From NCBI GenBank assembly GCA_913051775.1, contig CAJXCL010000008.1:1-57552 (forward strand): a DNA stretch of 57,552 nt, given 5' to 3'. Shown piece by piece: positions 35,304 through 45,145 of the stretch. Origin of the DNA: an uncultured Nitrospirota bacterium. GTDB lineage: Bacteria; Nitrospinota; Nitrospinia; CAJXCL01. Position numbers and translations under genes: made by a program. Position 1 is the stretch's first letter. Every line of letters starts with the position of its first letter. A model generated the notes under the pieces. That model searched no databases. It was not told the DNA's origin and worked only from the letters and a program-made list of their open reading frames with translations.

Positions 35304-38117
35304 ATGGCGCTTGACAAGATAGTTATAAAAGGAGCAAGAGAACACAATTTAAAAAACTTGGATGTCACTATTCCTCGGGACAAGCTTGTAGTCATTACAG
35401 GTCTCAGCGGCTCGGGCAAGTCTTCCCTTGCCTTTGATATTCTATATGCAGAAGGTCAGAGGAGATATGTGGAATCACTCTCTGCATACGCACGTCAGTT
35501 TTTAGAACAGATGGATAAGCCTGATGTTGACTATATAGATGGGTTATCTCCAGCCATTTCCATCGAACAAAAAACCACGAGCAAGAATCCTCGTTCTACA
35601 GTCGGTACAGTAACAGAAATTTATGATTACCTGAGGCTTCTTTTTTCCAGAATAGGAAAAATCCATTGTTATAACTGCGGTAAAGAGATATCTTCCCAAA
35701 CTGTTCAGCAGATTGTCGACCAGGTAGCGGCTCTACCTTCTGGAACAAAAATACAAATATTGTCGCCAATCGTTCGCGGCAGAAAAGGCGAGTATCGGAA
35801 AGAATTTGTTGATCTAAAAAAGAAAGGTTTCGTTCGAGTAAGGGTTGATGGGGCTATTAAAGAACTGGATGAAAAGATTATTTTAGATAAACATAAAAAA
35901 CATAATATTGAGGTAGTTGTTGACAGGCTTATTATAAAAGATGGACTTGAACAAAGATTGGCGGATTCCATTGAATTGGCTTTAAAGCTGTCTGAGGGAT
36001 TTATTTTCATCCAGGTAATAAATGGGGAGGAGATGATGTTCAGTGAACATTTTGCCTGTATTGATTGCCAAATCAGTTACCCCGAGCTTGCACCGCGAAT
36101 GTTTTCCTTTAACAATCCGCATGGAGCATGTCGTGAATGTGACGGGTTGGGAAATAAAAGAACTATTGACCCGGATCTTGTAGTTCCGAATAATAAATTA
36201 TCTCTTAGGGCAGGCGCTATAAAACCCTGGGAGAAAAAAAATTCTGTTTATTTTCATCAAATGCTTGATACCATCGCGGAGCATTATAAATTTAAGCTGT
36301 CTACCCCTTTTAGAAACTTGAAAGAAAGTGAACAGCATCTCCTGCTTTATGGTTCGGGAAAGGAGAGTATTAAGTTTTATTATGAAAAAGAAAATAGCCG
36401 CTATGATTATTACCGCCCTTTCGAAGGCGTTATTCCGAGAATGGAAAGAAGGTACAGAGAAACAGACTCTCATTATGTCAGGGAAGAGATTGAACAGTAT
36501 ATGAGTGTTCATACCTGTCCTGCATGTAATGGCGCCCGCCTGAGAAAAGAAGGTTTGGCAATTACAATTACTGGAAAAAGAATTATTGATGTTACTAAAT
36601 TATCCATTCGTGAAGCTCTGAAATTATTTAATTCATTAAAACTTTCTTCGAGGGATTTTGCTATAGCCAGAAGAATTATGAAAGAGATAAAGGAGCGGCT
36701 TGGTTTTCTGGTAGATGTGGGGCTTGATTATTTGACGTTAGACAGACCATCGGCAACTTTATCGGGAGGAGAGGGACAGAGGATTAGACTGGCGACACAG
36801 ATAGGTTCCAGCCTGATGGGAGTTCTTTACATATTAGACGAACCGAGCATTGGTTTACATCAACGGGATAATCGGAGGCTTCTGGATACTTTACTTCGTC
36901 TAAAGAATATGGGGAACACTGTTATAGTAGTAGAACATGACCGCGATACTATTCTTTCGGCGGATCATGTTATAGACCTGGGACCCGGAGCAGGAATCCA
37001 TGGTGGCAAGGTGGTTGCGGAAGGTACGCCCAGAAAGATTTTGACAAATAGAAAATCCATCACCGGAAGATATCTTTCCGGCACACTCTCTATCCCAGTG
37101 CCTGAAAAAAGAAGAAATGGAAATGGTTCTTATCTTCGTATATTAAAAGCTGAACAAAATAACCTGAAACAAATTAATGTGGATATTCCCCTGGGATGTT
37201 TTACATGCGTTACAGGAGTTTCCGGTTCCGGTAAAAGTACCCTCTTAATTGATATTCTTTATAAAGCGCTTGCAAGGCATATTTATAATTCGTCAGAAAA
37301 ACCTGGAAAGTTCGATAAAATTATCGGAAGCGGTTCCGTAGATAAGGTTATCGATATAGACCAGTCGCCGATTGGCAGAACACCGCGTTCGAACCCCGCT
37401 ACTTATACAGGGGTTTTTACGTTAATACGGGATATTTTTTCACAGGTTCCTGAAGCACGCAGACGTGGATACAAACTGGGTAGATTTAGTTTTAATGTGA
37501 AAGGTGGACGTTGTGAAGCGTGCAGCGGCGAAGGGGCAATCAAAATTGAAATGCACTTTTTACCGGATATTTATGTTACTTGTGATGTTTGCAAAGGAAA
37601 GCGCTTCAACCGGGAAACTTTGGAAGTTCATTACAAAGGTAAAAACATTTCGGATATCCTAAACATGACTGTTGATGAAGCAATGCAGTTTTTTGAGCAT
37701 ATTCCTCACATAAAAAGCAAACTTTTAACTATCAGCGAGGTTGGTCTTGGTTATATCGAGCTCGGACAGGCAGCTACCACTCTTTCAGGCGGCGAAGCTC
37801 AGCGTGTTAAGCTGGCAAAAGAATTGAGTAAAAGGAGCACAGGACAAACTTTTTATATTCTTGATGAACCTACAACCGGACTTCATTTTGCAGATATACA
37901 AAACCTTTTAAATGTCCTCAACAGGTTGACCAATGCTGGGAATACGATTGTGGTTATCGAGCATAACCTGGATGTTATTAAAACAGCCGACCATATCATT
38001 GACCTGGGACCGGAAGGAGGAGACGCGGGAGGAGAAGTGGTTGCTTCTGGATCTCCAGAAATGATAGTTAAAGCAAAAAGATCTTATACAGGCAAATTCC
38101 TAAAAGAGGTTTTATGA
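35304..38117 (+). CDS. uvrA: UvrABC system protein A (excinuclease ATPase)
   Basis: This 937-residue damage sensor is an ABC-type dimer with two ATPase modules. Walker A motifs are GLSGSGKSS (about 33-41) and GVSGSGKST (about 640-648). ABC signatures are LSGGEGQR and LSGGEAQR. Zinc-binding CxxC pairs include CIDC-CREC (about 252-279) and CEAC-CDVC (about 740-765), and [16 protein letters not shown] is a family block. Length is normal. It is divergent from uvrC with two R repeats between them, and overlaps the phosphoesterase gene by 4 bases. No LexA-type box was recognised. Confidence 0.97.
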   Translation: MALDKIVIKGAREHNLKNLDVTIPRDKLVVITGLSGSGKSSLAFDILYAEGQRRYVESLSAYARQFLEQMDKPDVDYIDGLSPAISIEQKTTSKNPRSTVGTVTEIYDYLRLLFSRIGKIHCYNCGKEISSQTVQQIVDQVAALPSGTKIQILSPIVRGRKGEYRKEFVDLKKKGFVRVRVDGAIKELDEKIILDKHKKHNIEVVVDRLIIKDGLEQRLADSIELALKLSEGFIFIQVINGEEMMFSEHFACIDCQISYPELAPRMFSFNNPHGACRECDGLGNKRTIDPDLVVPNNKLSLRAGAIKPWEKKNSVYFHQMLDTIAEHYKFKLSTPFRNLKESEQHLLLYGSGKESIKFYYEKENSRYDYYRPFEGVIPRMERRYRETDSHYVREEIEQYMSVHTCPACNGARLRKEGLAITITGKRIIDVTKLSIREALKLFNSLKLSSRDFAIARRIMKEIKERLGFLVDVGLDYLTLDRPSATLSGGEGQRIRLATQIGSSLMGVLYILDEPSIGLHQRDNRRLLDTLLRLKNMGNTVIVVEHDRDTILSADHVIDLGPGAGIHGGKVVAEGTPRKILTNRKSITGRYLSGTLSIPVPEKRRNGNGSYLRILKAEQNNLKQINVDIPLGCFTCVTGVSGSGKSTLLIDILYKALARHIYNSSEKPGKFDKIIGSGSVDKVIDIDQSPIGRTPRSNPATYTGVFTLIRDIFSQVPEARRRGYKLGRFSFNVKGGRCEACSGEGAIKIEMHFLPDIYVTCDVCKGKRFNRETLEVHYKGKNISDILNMTVDEAMQFFEHIPHIKSKLLTISEVGLGYIELGQAATTLSGGEAQRVKLAKELSKRSTGQTFYILDEPTTGLHFADIQNLLNVLNRLTNAGNTIVVIEHNLDVIKTADHIIDLGPEGGDAGGEVVASGSPEMIVKAKRSYTGKFLKEVL

Positions 38118-38896
38118 ACATGCAACGTTTTGCGATTATCTCTGACCTTCATTCAAATCTTGAAGCTGTCACCGCTGTCTTAGAAGATATAAAAAACCAG
38201 GGTGTCGAAGAAATTTATTGCCTGGGAGACGTTATAGGATATTGTCCAAATCCAAATGAAGTACTGAGTTTATCTGAAAAATTTATGTTTACCATAATTG
38301 GAAATCATGATGAGGCCGTGTTATCTGGTAAAGGATTGGAAGATTTTAATCCAATAGCGGCTCAGGCTGTTTTATGGACACGTGATGAAATATCTCATCC
38401 CACCGTCTCCCAAGAATTGTCAGACCGGAATAAACGATATTTGCAAAATATGAAAAAAATGGTAAAAAAAGAGACATTCCTCTTTGCTCACGGCTCTGCG
38501 ATAAGTAACATGGAATATATCATGAGTTATTATGACGCATTGCATACCTTTAAATATATGGATCAAAACAAAATAAAAGTCTCTTTTATAGGTCATACAC
38601 ACAGGCCTGGTATCTTTCTTGAGGGAAGTTTTAAAATAACACCTTATGACGCTAAAGACTTTTATACTATTGAAGAAAATAAAAAAATAATTATTAATGT
38701 GGGCAGCGTTGGCCAGTCCAGAGACTATAATTATAAGGCATGTTATGTCATAGTGGATGACAACCGGTTTTATTATTGCCGCGTCGAATATGACGTGGAC
38801 AAAACAATAAAAAAAATATACGGTATTAACCGGCTCAATAATTACTTGGGAGATAGATTGAAAAGTAAAGATGTAAACTACAAATCACACATGTAG
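38114..38896 (+). CDS. Metallophosphoesterase (calcineurin-like)
   Basis: This 260-residue protein has a full set of metallophosphoesterase motifs: [13 protein letters not shown] (D-x-H), [15 protein letters not shown] (GD), IIGNHDEAV (GNHD), LFAHGSAI and FIGHTHRP (GH-x-H). It most resembles the YfcE/MJ0936-type single-domain phosphodiesterases. The first ATG (38114) overlaps the uvrA stop, so translation is coupled; a second Met two codons later is also possible. The substrate is unknown. Confidence 0.92.
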   Translation: MNMQRFAIISDLHSNLEAVTAVLEDIKNQGVEEIYCLGDVIGYCPNPNEVLSLSEKFMFTIIGNHDEAVLSGKGLEDFNPIAAQAVLWTRDEISHPTVSQELSDRNKRYLQNMKKMVKKETFLFAHGSAISNMEYIMSYYDALHTFKYMDQNKIKVSFIGHTHRPGIFLEGSFKITPYDAKDFYTIEENKKIIINVGSVGQSRDYNYKACYVIVDDNRFYYCRVEYDVDKTIKKIYGINRLNNYLGDRLKSKDVNYKSHM

Positions 38897-38986
38897 TAAT
38901 GTCATTCCCATACTGTTGCCCGTTATTGCCGACTTGCTCGGGAGTATATTTTTGTACCAGGATTCATACTTTAATGAGATTCATTT

Positions 38987-39538
38987 ATGAAAAGAGCATT
39001 AGTCCTCGTTGCTCCAGGGTTTGAAGAGATTGAAACTATTACTGTCATAGATATTTTACGGCGTGCCAACATTGAAGTAGTATCGGCCGGAATAGAGCCT
39101 GGAGAAATAAAAGGCTCAAGAAAAATTAAAATAGTCCCTGATGTACAGCTAAACAAAGTTGTGAATGATGAAGATTTTGATATGATTATACTCCCCGGGG
39201 GGATGCCGGGAACAACAAATTTAAAGAAAGATAAGAGTGTTAAAAAAATAATTGAAAGAATGTATAAACAGGGTAAATATACTTCTGCTATTTGTGCCGC
39301 TCCTACAGTTTTATCAGCTATTGGATTAACAACTGGAAAAAATATTACCAGCCATCCTTCTGTAAAAAATGAGTTACAGAATGAATCATACAAAGAAGAT
39401 AGGGTGGTAGTGGATGGACAAATAATTACCAGCAGAAGTCCAGGTACTGCCATGGAATTTGCCATGAAGCTTGTAGAAATTCTGGTTGGAAAAGAAATGG
39501 TGGAAGAAATTAATAAGGGGGTTATGGCCAGGCTATAA
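38987..39538 (+). CDS. DJ-1/PfpI/YajL family protein
   Basis: This 183-residue protein has the DJ-1 layout: ALVLVAPGFEEIETITVIDILRRA (acidic residue near the active site), DFDMIILPGGMPGTTNL and the reactive Cys motif SAICAAPTVLSAIGL (about 103-117), with DGQIITSRSPGTAMEFAMKLVEILVG at the end. Members act as chaperones or stress-sensing/deglycase-type proteins; the exact chemistry is debated. It stands alone 90 bp after the phosphoesterase gene. Confidence 0.93.
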   Translation: MKRALVLVAPGFEEIETITVIDILRRANIEVVSAGIEPGEIKGSRKIKIVPDVQLNKVVNDEDFDMIILPGGMPGTTNLKKDKSVKKIIERMYKQGKYTSAICAAPTVLSAIGLTTGKNITSHPSVKNELQNESYKEDRVVVDGQIITSRSPGTAMEFAMKLVEILVGKEMVEEINKGVMARL

Positions 39539-39755
39539 GATATTGTCCCTAGCGCGGTACAACCGCAGCCAAGTTTGAAGTGTCTAAAGTGAGATAAAGT
39601 AAAAGAACTTATCGGCAACCCTGTCCTAAGTTTATCGAAGGGCTCAGGGTGCAAGGGAGGCACTAGATACCCAGTCATGCTGAACCTACCTAAGCATAAT
39701 TTTGGTTCAATAGATACTCAAGAAAAATGAAGTTATTTTATGGAGAAGATGGTTT

Positions 39756-40409
39756 TTGGAACAACAGATTAAATCTAAGCGCGCATATGCGGTTATTTCG
39801 GCGCTTGAAATCTCTGTTATCTATCTCTATGCCTTCTGCCTGGTGTGGTTTATCGCACCGGCTAAAAATATCTGGTTGGTGATAGGCACAGCAATATGTG
39901 CGGCAATATTTACACTAGTCAGTCATCGTTTCCATGGTGAAACTATGGCTTCAATTGGTATTCGGTTTGATAATATACGCTTATCTATAAAATACCATGC
40001 ACTTTTCACAATTATTTGTCTAATTATTATTGGTAGTTGGGGCTTTATGCTTGGTTCCTTGGGATGGAATAGAGGAGCCATCATGAAATTATTTGAATAT
40101 TTTTTTTGGGCTGCCTTTCAACAATTTTTCTTTCTGAGCTTTTTCACTTTACGACTGAAATGTCTGCTGCGGTTCCGGTATGAGGTGGCTCTGGTTAATG
40201 CTCTATTATTTAGTTTTATTCATGCGCCTAATCTTTTTTTAATAACAGCAACTTTTATTTCCGGTTATTTTTGGACCTATGTTTTTTATCGTTATCCGAA
40301 TCTTCTTGTGAGCACATTCAGCCATGCTATTCTGGCAGTAGCATTATTGCGGGGTTTACCGGAAGCAATAAATCACGGAATGCGTATCGGACCCATCTAC
40401 TATCATTAA
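39756..40409 (+). CDS. CPBP-like integral membrane protein lacking the usual catalytic Glu pair
   Basis: This 217-residue protein has about six membrane helices and starts at TTG 39756, with GGAG 10 bases upstream. The later motifs match the CPBP/Abi family of putative intramembrane proteases: LLFSFIHAPNLF (F-x-x-x-H, about 147-158) and VSTFSHAILAVAL. The position that is normally the EE-x-x-x-R motif reads AAFQQFFFLSFFTLR (about 129), so both Glu are Gln. It might be an inactive homologue or a scaffold. It lies 106 bp upstream of the lipid-linked glycosyltransferase operon. Confidence 0.7.
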   Translation: MEQQIKSKRAYAVISALEISVIYLYAFCLVWFIAPAKNIWLVIGTAICAAIFTLVSHRFHGETMASIGIRFDNIRLSIKYHALFTIICLIIIGSWGFMLGSLGWNRGAIMKLFEYFFWAAFQQFFFLSFFTLRLKCLLRFRYEVALVNALLFSFIHAPNLFLITATFISGYFWTYVFYRYPNLLVSTFSHAILAVALLRGLPEAINHGMRIGPIYYH

Positions 40410-40515
40410 TTAGAAGATGTGCCACAACCTAAATTATTTTACCGCGGAGATCGCAAACGTCGCGTAGAAACAAAGTCAATTCTAACATCGAATATAGAAG
40501 GAGATGAGTTTATAA

Positions 40516-41262
40516 ATGTTTTCTCCGTTAATGCATCAAGCGCCGGAGTTTTCAATCGTTCTTCCAGTATATAACGAAGAAGATAATCTCAAGACATTAG
40601 CTGATGGCATTCTAAATGCCATGACTTCTGTTACGAAATCTTATGAAGTTATCTTTGTGGACGATGGCAGTACTGATGGGAGTCAAGAAGTTTTAAAAAA
40701 AATATGTGATCAATATCCCACTTTTCGTGGCTTAGTATTTCAGGAGAATTGTGGTCAAACCGCTGCCTTTGATGCCGGCTTTAGAAACGCGAAGGGGAAA
40801 GTAATAATTACAATGGATGCAGATTTACAGTATGATCCGGGGGACATACCATCATTATTGAAGAAACTTGACGAATCTGATGCGGTCTGCGGGTATAGGG
40901 CTAATCGGGCGGATACATGGGTAAAGAGAATTTCCTCAATAATTGCCAATTATGTCCGCAACAAGTTGAGCGATGAAAGCATTCGCGATGTGGGATGCTC
41001 TTTGAAGGCGTTTAAAAAAGAATGTCTGGATAACGTAAAGTTGTTTGAAGGCATGCATCGTTTTTTTCCGACATTGATTAAAATGGAGGGCTATAAAGTT
41101 GTTGAGGTCCCTGTAAACCATTTCCCAAGAAAATACGGATATTCAAAATACAGCATTCAGAACCGCATTTTAAAATCTTTTCGAGATCTCCTGGCTGTCA
41201 GATGGATGAAAAGTAGATATTTGAATTATAAAATTATAAAACAGTTTACTCGTGAAGATTAA
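40516..41262 (+). CDS. Family 2 glycosyltransferase (dolichyl/undecaprenyl-phosphate sugar synthase type)
   Basis: This 248-residue protein has the GT2 A fold: FSIVLPVYNEEDNLKTLADGI (about 12-32), FVDDGSTDGSQEVL, GQTAAFDAGF, the D-x-D motif ITMDADLQYDPGDIPSLL (about 93-110) and FPRKYGYSKYSIQNRI. It ends without the C-terminal membrane helices of ArnC, like Dpm1-type enzymes. It should load a sugar onto undecaprenyl phosphate. The next gene, an ArnT-like transferase, overlaps it by 11 bases and would use that lipid-linked donor. Confidence 0.92.
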   Translation: MFSPLMHQAPEFSIVLPVYNEEDNLKTLADGILNAMTSVTKSYEVIFVDDGSTDGSQEVLKKICDQYPTFRGLVFQENCGQTAAFDAGFRNAKGKVIITMDADLQYDPGDIPSLLKKLDESDAVCGYRANRADTWVKRISSIIANYVRNKLSDESIRDVGCSLKAFKKECLDNVKLFEGMHRFFPTLIKMEGYKVVEVPVNHFPRKYGYSKYSIQNRILKSFRDLLAVRWMKSRYLNYKIIKQFTRED

Positions 41263-42823
41263 CATTAAATCAATCCCAACATTTCTTATCGTAATTTCAG
41301 TTATCTATTTCTTGCCCGGTTTATTCTCTCCGCGGGATTTCTGGATAGAAGACGAAGCCAGGTACGCAGAAATTGTTCGCGAGATGATGATAGAGCATGA
41401 ATGGTTTATTCCTCACTTAAACGGCCATTACTACCCTGACAAGCCTCCTCTTTATTTTTGGCTGGTTATTTTCTCCTCAATAGTTTTTGGCACAATATCA
41501 CCCTTTACTTTTTTACTTGTTACTTTTTTCAGCACAGTAGGATGCATTGTAAGCATATACTGCCTGGGTAAATATCTCTTTGACAGCATGTCAGGATTCC
41601 TCGCTGCGATAGTTTTAACCTCAACTTTTCTATTCATCATCTCCGGCCAAATTGCCCGTATGGATATGTTGTTCGCTCTATTCATTACGTTATCCATCTT
41701 TTCTTTTTATTATGCCTTCCGTGAGAAAAACAGGAGTTATTATATCATTTTTTATTTTTTGTGCTTTCTGGCTATCTTAAGTAAAGGGCCTCTCGGTTTT
41801 ATATTCACATTTCTTCCTGCAGTCCTTTTTCTGATTTACAAAAAAGAATATCTAGAACTAAAGGAATTTATTCTCAACAAGGGTTTTATTCTGCTGTTAT
41901 CATTACTGATCGGTTGGGTTTTATTTTTGATTCTTGGCGGGCATTATGACTATATAAGAATTATTATTGTGGAACAACTACTTGGCCGCGCGGTTAATTC
42001 CTTTATCCATAAAGAACCGTTCTATTACTATATCCTGGTTTTCCCTTTTGTTTTTTACCCATGGATTCCCTTTCTACCTAGAGCGATGTTTCATCTTCAT
42101 TCCACTCAGAGAGATGCTTTCGCACTTTTGCTAATTTGGTTTATCTCAGGATTTCTTGTTATATCGATGATTAGCGGGAAATTATTCATATACCTGTTGC
42201 CGCTTTTTCCACCCATGGCCTTAGTGATCGGAAAATTTTTTGGTGATTTTTTTCAAAAATACGATCAATATAAATATGATCTGCTAATTGAGGGAATTGT
42301 CTCCTGTGTGCTATTTGGTTTAATGTTGATTCTCTTTCCAATAGCATTAAAAGTATATTTTCCCCAAGAAATCAGTTTTTTCCTGCCGTTATTGGTGGCT
42401 TTCGTGCCTGTGTTTGGACTTGCTCTTGTTTTCACCTTAAAGAGAAACGTAAAATTCTATATTGCTCTTTCTTTTATTGGAATGTTTCTATTTTCATTTT
42501 TTTCATTTGGATATGCGGGTTCACATATAAGTAAACATTTTTCTTCCAGAGTACTTAGCGAAAAAATAACAAAACTGTCGCGGAAAGGTTTTATGGCTAC
42601 AAGTTTTAATGTTACTCGGGGAATCTTTAATTTTTATGCTGACAGTTACATTAAAGAATTAACCTTTGATGAATTGCAGACCCTGTTAAGCTCTAACAAG
42701 AAATTTCAGTGTGTGCTTAAAGAACATGAGCTGAAAAGATTAAATAAGCCAATTTCTAAGATAGTTAAAGTAGTTGGCGAGTACGATTTATCATTTGAGA
42801 AGTATCTTTTAATTACAAATTAA
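41252..42823 (+). CDS. ArnT/PMT-type (GT39-like) membrane glycosyltransferase
   Basis: This 523-residue protein starts at a GTG inside the end of the GT2 gene. It has about 12 membrane helices and an early periplasmic motif FWIEDEARYAEIVREMM (about 29-45), with the catalytic acidic pair DE near residue 33, and NGHYYPDKPPLYFWL. Family members transfer 4-amino-4-deoxy-L-arabinose or other sugars from a polyprenyl carrier to lipid A. A short soluble C-terminal domain follows (about 460-520). The GT2, ArnT and LAB_N genes form an operon. Confidence 0.9.
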   Translation: MKINIKSIPTFLIVISVIYFLPGLFSPRDFWIEDEARYAEIVREMMIEHEWFIPHLNGHYYPDKPPLYFWLVIFSSIVFGTISPFTFLLVTFFSTVGCIVSIYCLGKYLFDSMSGFLAAIVLTSTFLFIISGQIARMDMLFALFITLSIFSFYYAFREKNRSYYIIFYFLCFLAILSKGPLGFIFTFLPAVLFLIYKKEYLELKEFILNKGFILLLSLLIGWVLFLILGGHYDYIRIIIVEQLLGRAVNSFIHKEPFYYYILVFPFVFYPWIPFLPRAMFHLHSTQRDAFALLLIWFISGFLVISMISGKLFIYLLPLFPPMALVIGKFFGDFFQKYDQYKYDLLIEGIVSCVLFGLMLILFPIALKVYFPQEISFFLPLLVAFVPVFGLALVFTLKRNVKFYIALSFIGMFLFSFFSFGYAGSHISKHFSSRVLSEKITKLSRKGFMATSFNVTRGIFNFYADSYIKELTFDELQTLLSSNKKFQCVLKEHELKRLNKPISKIVKVVGEYDLSFEKYLLITN

Positions 42824-42835
42824 AAGGAGGATAAA

Positions 42836-43108
42836 ATGAATTATTTCTGGCTAACGTTAGGTTTATTTGCGCAGTTTCTTTTCTCCATGAGGTTTCTAGT
42901 GCAGTGGATAGCTTCAGAGAAACAAAAGAAAAGTGTCGTACCTATTTATTTCTGGTATCTCAGCATCGGGGGAAGCACTCTCCTTTTGTTTTATGCTATT
43001 CATAGAAAAGACCCTGTATTTATTTTAGGACAGAGCATGGGGCTGTTTATTTACTTCAGAAACTTAATGCTGATTCACTCAAAGAAAGGAGATCCATATA
43101 TTTCATAA
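42836..43108 (+). CDS. Lipid-A-disaccharide synthase N-terminal-like (LAB_N) membrane protein
   Basis: This 90-residue protein has three membrane segments and the motifs of LAB_N proteins: FSMRFLVQWIASEKQKKSVVP, YFWYLSIGGSTLLLFYAIHRKDPVFILGQSMGLFIYFRNLML. Such proteins sit beside ArnT/GT2 genes and are proposed to be lipid-linked-sugar flippases or accessory factors. A strong AAAGGAGG site precedes the ATG. It is the last gene of the operon, followed by a perfect A+T hairpin. Confidence 0.88.
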   Translation: MNYFWLTLGLFAQFLFSMRFLVQWIASEKQKKSVVPIYFWYLSIGGSTLLLFYAIHRKDPVFILGQSMGLFIYFRNLMLIHSKKGDPYIS

Positions 43109-43134
43109 AAAATATATCTTATTTGATATATTTT
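43109..43134 (+). terminator. A+T-rich hairpin after the envelope operon
   Basis: A 10-bp perfect stem AAAATATATC/GATATATTTT encloses a 6-base loop and starts at the base after the LAB_N stop codon. The stem is all but one pair A-T, so its strength is limited. A short T-run ends the second arm. Confidence 0.5.
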
Positions 43135-43203
43135 CGATTTGCGTAAAATACTGTCCGGCAAAGCCAGAAACAAATTCACCTTATTCTGTCAATCCTGTTA
43201 GGT

Positions 43204-44517
43204 TTAATAATTTAATAGTTCCACAGTATGAAGTACAGGACGATTATAACCCGCGCGGTTTAAGACATCCATAATCTGCATCTGGCATGCTGGACACCCA
43301 GTGGCAACAACATCAGCGCCCGTATGCTTAATACTATCAGCTTTTCTCTTTCCTATTTCGAGAGAAAGATCATAATGTTTTAAATTGAAGCCTCCGGCCC
43401 CTCCACAGCACGCATCCGGATTTTCCATTTCAACAAAATCAACCCAGGGAAGCGACTTCAATATTTCTCTTGGTTCTAAATATGTATTTAGTCCCCGTTT
43501 TAAATGACAGGGATCATGGTAAGTAACTCTGATTTTCTTGTCAGAACAGATTGCTTTTTGCAATTGTTTGATAGTTGCTGAATGACCTTTGTTATCACTA
43601 CCCACCATATTTTGAAGGTCTTCTGTCTCACATTTATTAACAAGTAAAAACTTATGAATGTCGATCACTTTATTTGCGAAATCGGAAAAATCACCATTGA
43701 CATTTAAGAGAATTTCATATACGGACTTTAAAACTTGTCCGCACGTAGCACAATTGATAATGATATAATCCGGATTTAACTGTAATAATATCCTGAAGTT
43801 TTCTTGGGCCAACTTTAATGTTGTTTTGTGATCTCCCATATAATAAGCTGGCGCTCCACAGCATCCAAGATTTTTAGGAATAATAGTTTCAATATTATTC
43901 GCCTTCAATATGCTGATTATCTTCTGGCCCGTCTCCTGAAAAACAAAATCGGTCATGCAACCGGTAAAAAAAACTACACGCATTTTTGGTTTTTCAACTT
44001 TGATTGTTTCAGGCAATTCATCTTTCAGGTTTCGCTTTCCAAATTGAGGAAGATTTTTCTTTATTCCATTTTTTACAAAAGGCAGGAATTCCTTCAGCCA
44101 GCCTTCCGCAGGAATTCGGTTATAAAAAAGATTGCCAGCCATTCCCATTAGTTTAAATAATGGATATAAAGACCTTTCATTATTGCCAAGATATTTAAAA
44201 ACTATCTTTGAAATGAAGTCCGAACCGTTCTTTTCAAAATAATCTCCCTTTGCGGCGTTAATTATTTTGACCGGGTCTATACCACGAGGACAGTTTGTTA
44301 CACAGCTTAAGCAGTTTGTGCATTTGGAAATGCGATCCGCAATTCCGCTGGAAAACTTGAGGTCTCCCTCTGCTACAGCTTCCAGTAAAGCAAGCCTTCC
44401 CCTTGCCACCATGGATTCATCACCGGTAGCTATATAAGTAGGGCACTCTGGCTGGCAGATGCCGCATTTTACACATTGTGAAGCCTTATCCAGATATTTT
44501 CCCACTATAGAATCCAT
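43204..44517 (-). CDS. GlcF-like iron-sulfur protein (two ferredoxin-type clusters and CCG domains)
   Basis: This 437-residue protein has two N-terminal [4Fe-4S] motifs, CVKCGICQPECPTY (about 15-28) and CTNCLSCVTNCPRGIDP (about 66-82). Two Cys-rich CCG domains follow, with FFTGCMTDFVF and LGCCGAPAYYMGD (first, about 183-235) and YHDPCHLKRGL and ACCGGAGGFNLKH (second, about 338-390). Such subunits relay electrons for glycolate, lactate or heterodisulfide-type flavoenzymes, but no GlcD/LldD partner is adjacent. The stop is within 96 bp of the convergent LAB_N gene. Confidence 0.92.
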   Translation of the reverse strand: MDSIVGKYLDKASQCVKCGICQPECPTYIATGDESMVARGRLALLEAVAEGDLKFSSGIADRISKCTNCLSCVTNCPRGIDPVKIINAAKGDYFEKNGSDFISKIVFKYLGNNERSLYPLFKLMGMAGNLFYNRIPAEGWLKEFLPFVKNGIKKNLPQFGKRNLKDELPETIKVEKPKMRVVFFTGCMTDFVFQETGQKIISILKANNIETIIPKNLGCCGAPAYYMGDHKTTLKLAQENFRILLQLNPDYIIINCATCGQVLKSVYEILLNVNGDFSDFANKVIDIHKFLLVNKCETEDLQNMVGSDNKGHSATIKQLQKAICSDKKIRVTYHDPCHLKRGLNTYLEPREILKSLPWVDFVEMENPDACCGGAGGFNLKHYDLSLEIGKRKADSIKHTGADVVATGCPACQMQIMDVLNRAGYNRPVLHTVELLNY

Positions 44518-44559
44518 AATTTATATATTAACATGATCTACGCAAAGATGGGATAAAAG

Positions 44560-44705
44560 AAAGCGCCAAGTTGCAGCAAACACAATTCGGTAAGGAATAC
44601 TGAATTGGATGGATTCCGAAGGAAAACCGCCCGAAAGGTTGATGCCTGGATGGGCGAAATCACATAGAGCTTCCACCCTGGAGTGCCATTAAAAAAATTT
44701 CTTCA
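44560..44705 (+). repeat. R-family dispersed repeat, copy 6
   Basis: Begins AAGCGCCAAGTTGCAGCAAA and has CGGTAAGGAATACTGAATTGG, TGATGCCTGGATGGGCG and ATAGAGCTTCCACCCTGGAG. The ELPPW-encoding end is intact (IELPPWSAIKKIS if translated), yet the copy lies in an intergenic region between the GlcF-like gene and the small Cys-rich gene. Confidence 0.8.
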
Positions 44706-44844
44706 AAAAACAAGTTCTTACAGAGTAATAGTATATATCGATTTTCTTCTTGAAAATAGATGATTAATTGCTATATTTTAATGCCTTGCAATCCCGCGCT
44801 TTTGAGTCAAGAATTTAACTGGTAAAAAAAGGAGGTACTATAGA

Positions 44845-45054
44845 ATGTCTATTGATGGTTATATAGACTACAAAAGACGAGAATTTTGTCATGACATTAA
44901 ATGCTCTATTCAGCTCGATTTGAATGCGCAGGAAGAAGGCTCTGGAGAGTATGAAAGAATCAGGTCTATCTGCAAAAATGACTGCAAATACACAACCTAT
45001 CAGTTTCATCACTGGTTAATTGACAAGGGATACCTTATTGTCAGACCGGAATGA
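44845..45054 (+). CDS. Small Cys-containing protein of unknown function
   Basis: This 69-residue protein is preceded by a very strong AAAAAGGAGG site. It starts MSIDGYIDYKRREFC and has four cysteines (REFCHDIKCSIQLDL and RSICKNDCKYTTYQFHHW) arranged as two C-x4-C/C-x3-C pairs that could bind zinc or Fe-S, plus a Tyr/His-rich C-terminal block. I recall similar short proteins in anaerobic proteobacteria, but no function is known. It is transcribed from its own upstream region; the aldolase gene follows after 91 bp with its own AAAGGAGG site. Confidence 0.8.
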   Translation: MSIDGYIDYKRREFCHDIKCSIQLDLNAQEEGSGEYERIRSICKNDCKYTTYQFHHWLIDKGYLIVRPE

Positions 45055-45145
45055 CCGGAGAACAGTAGAAAAATTTTATATCTTCGGTCTCAGCGTACTC
45101 TGCCGTTAATAGTAGTTTTTATATTTTTAAAAAGGAGGAAACAAA

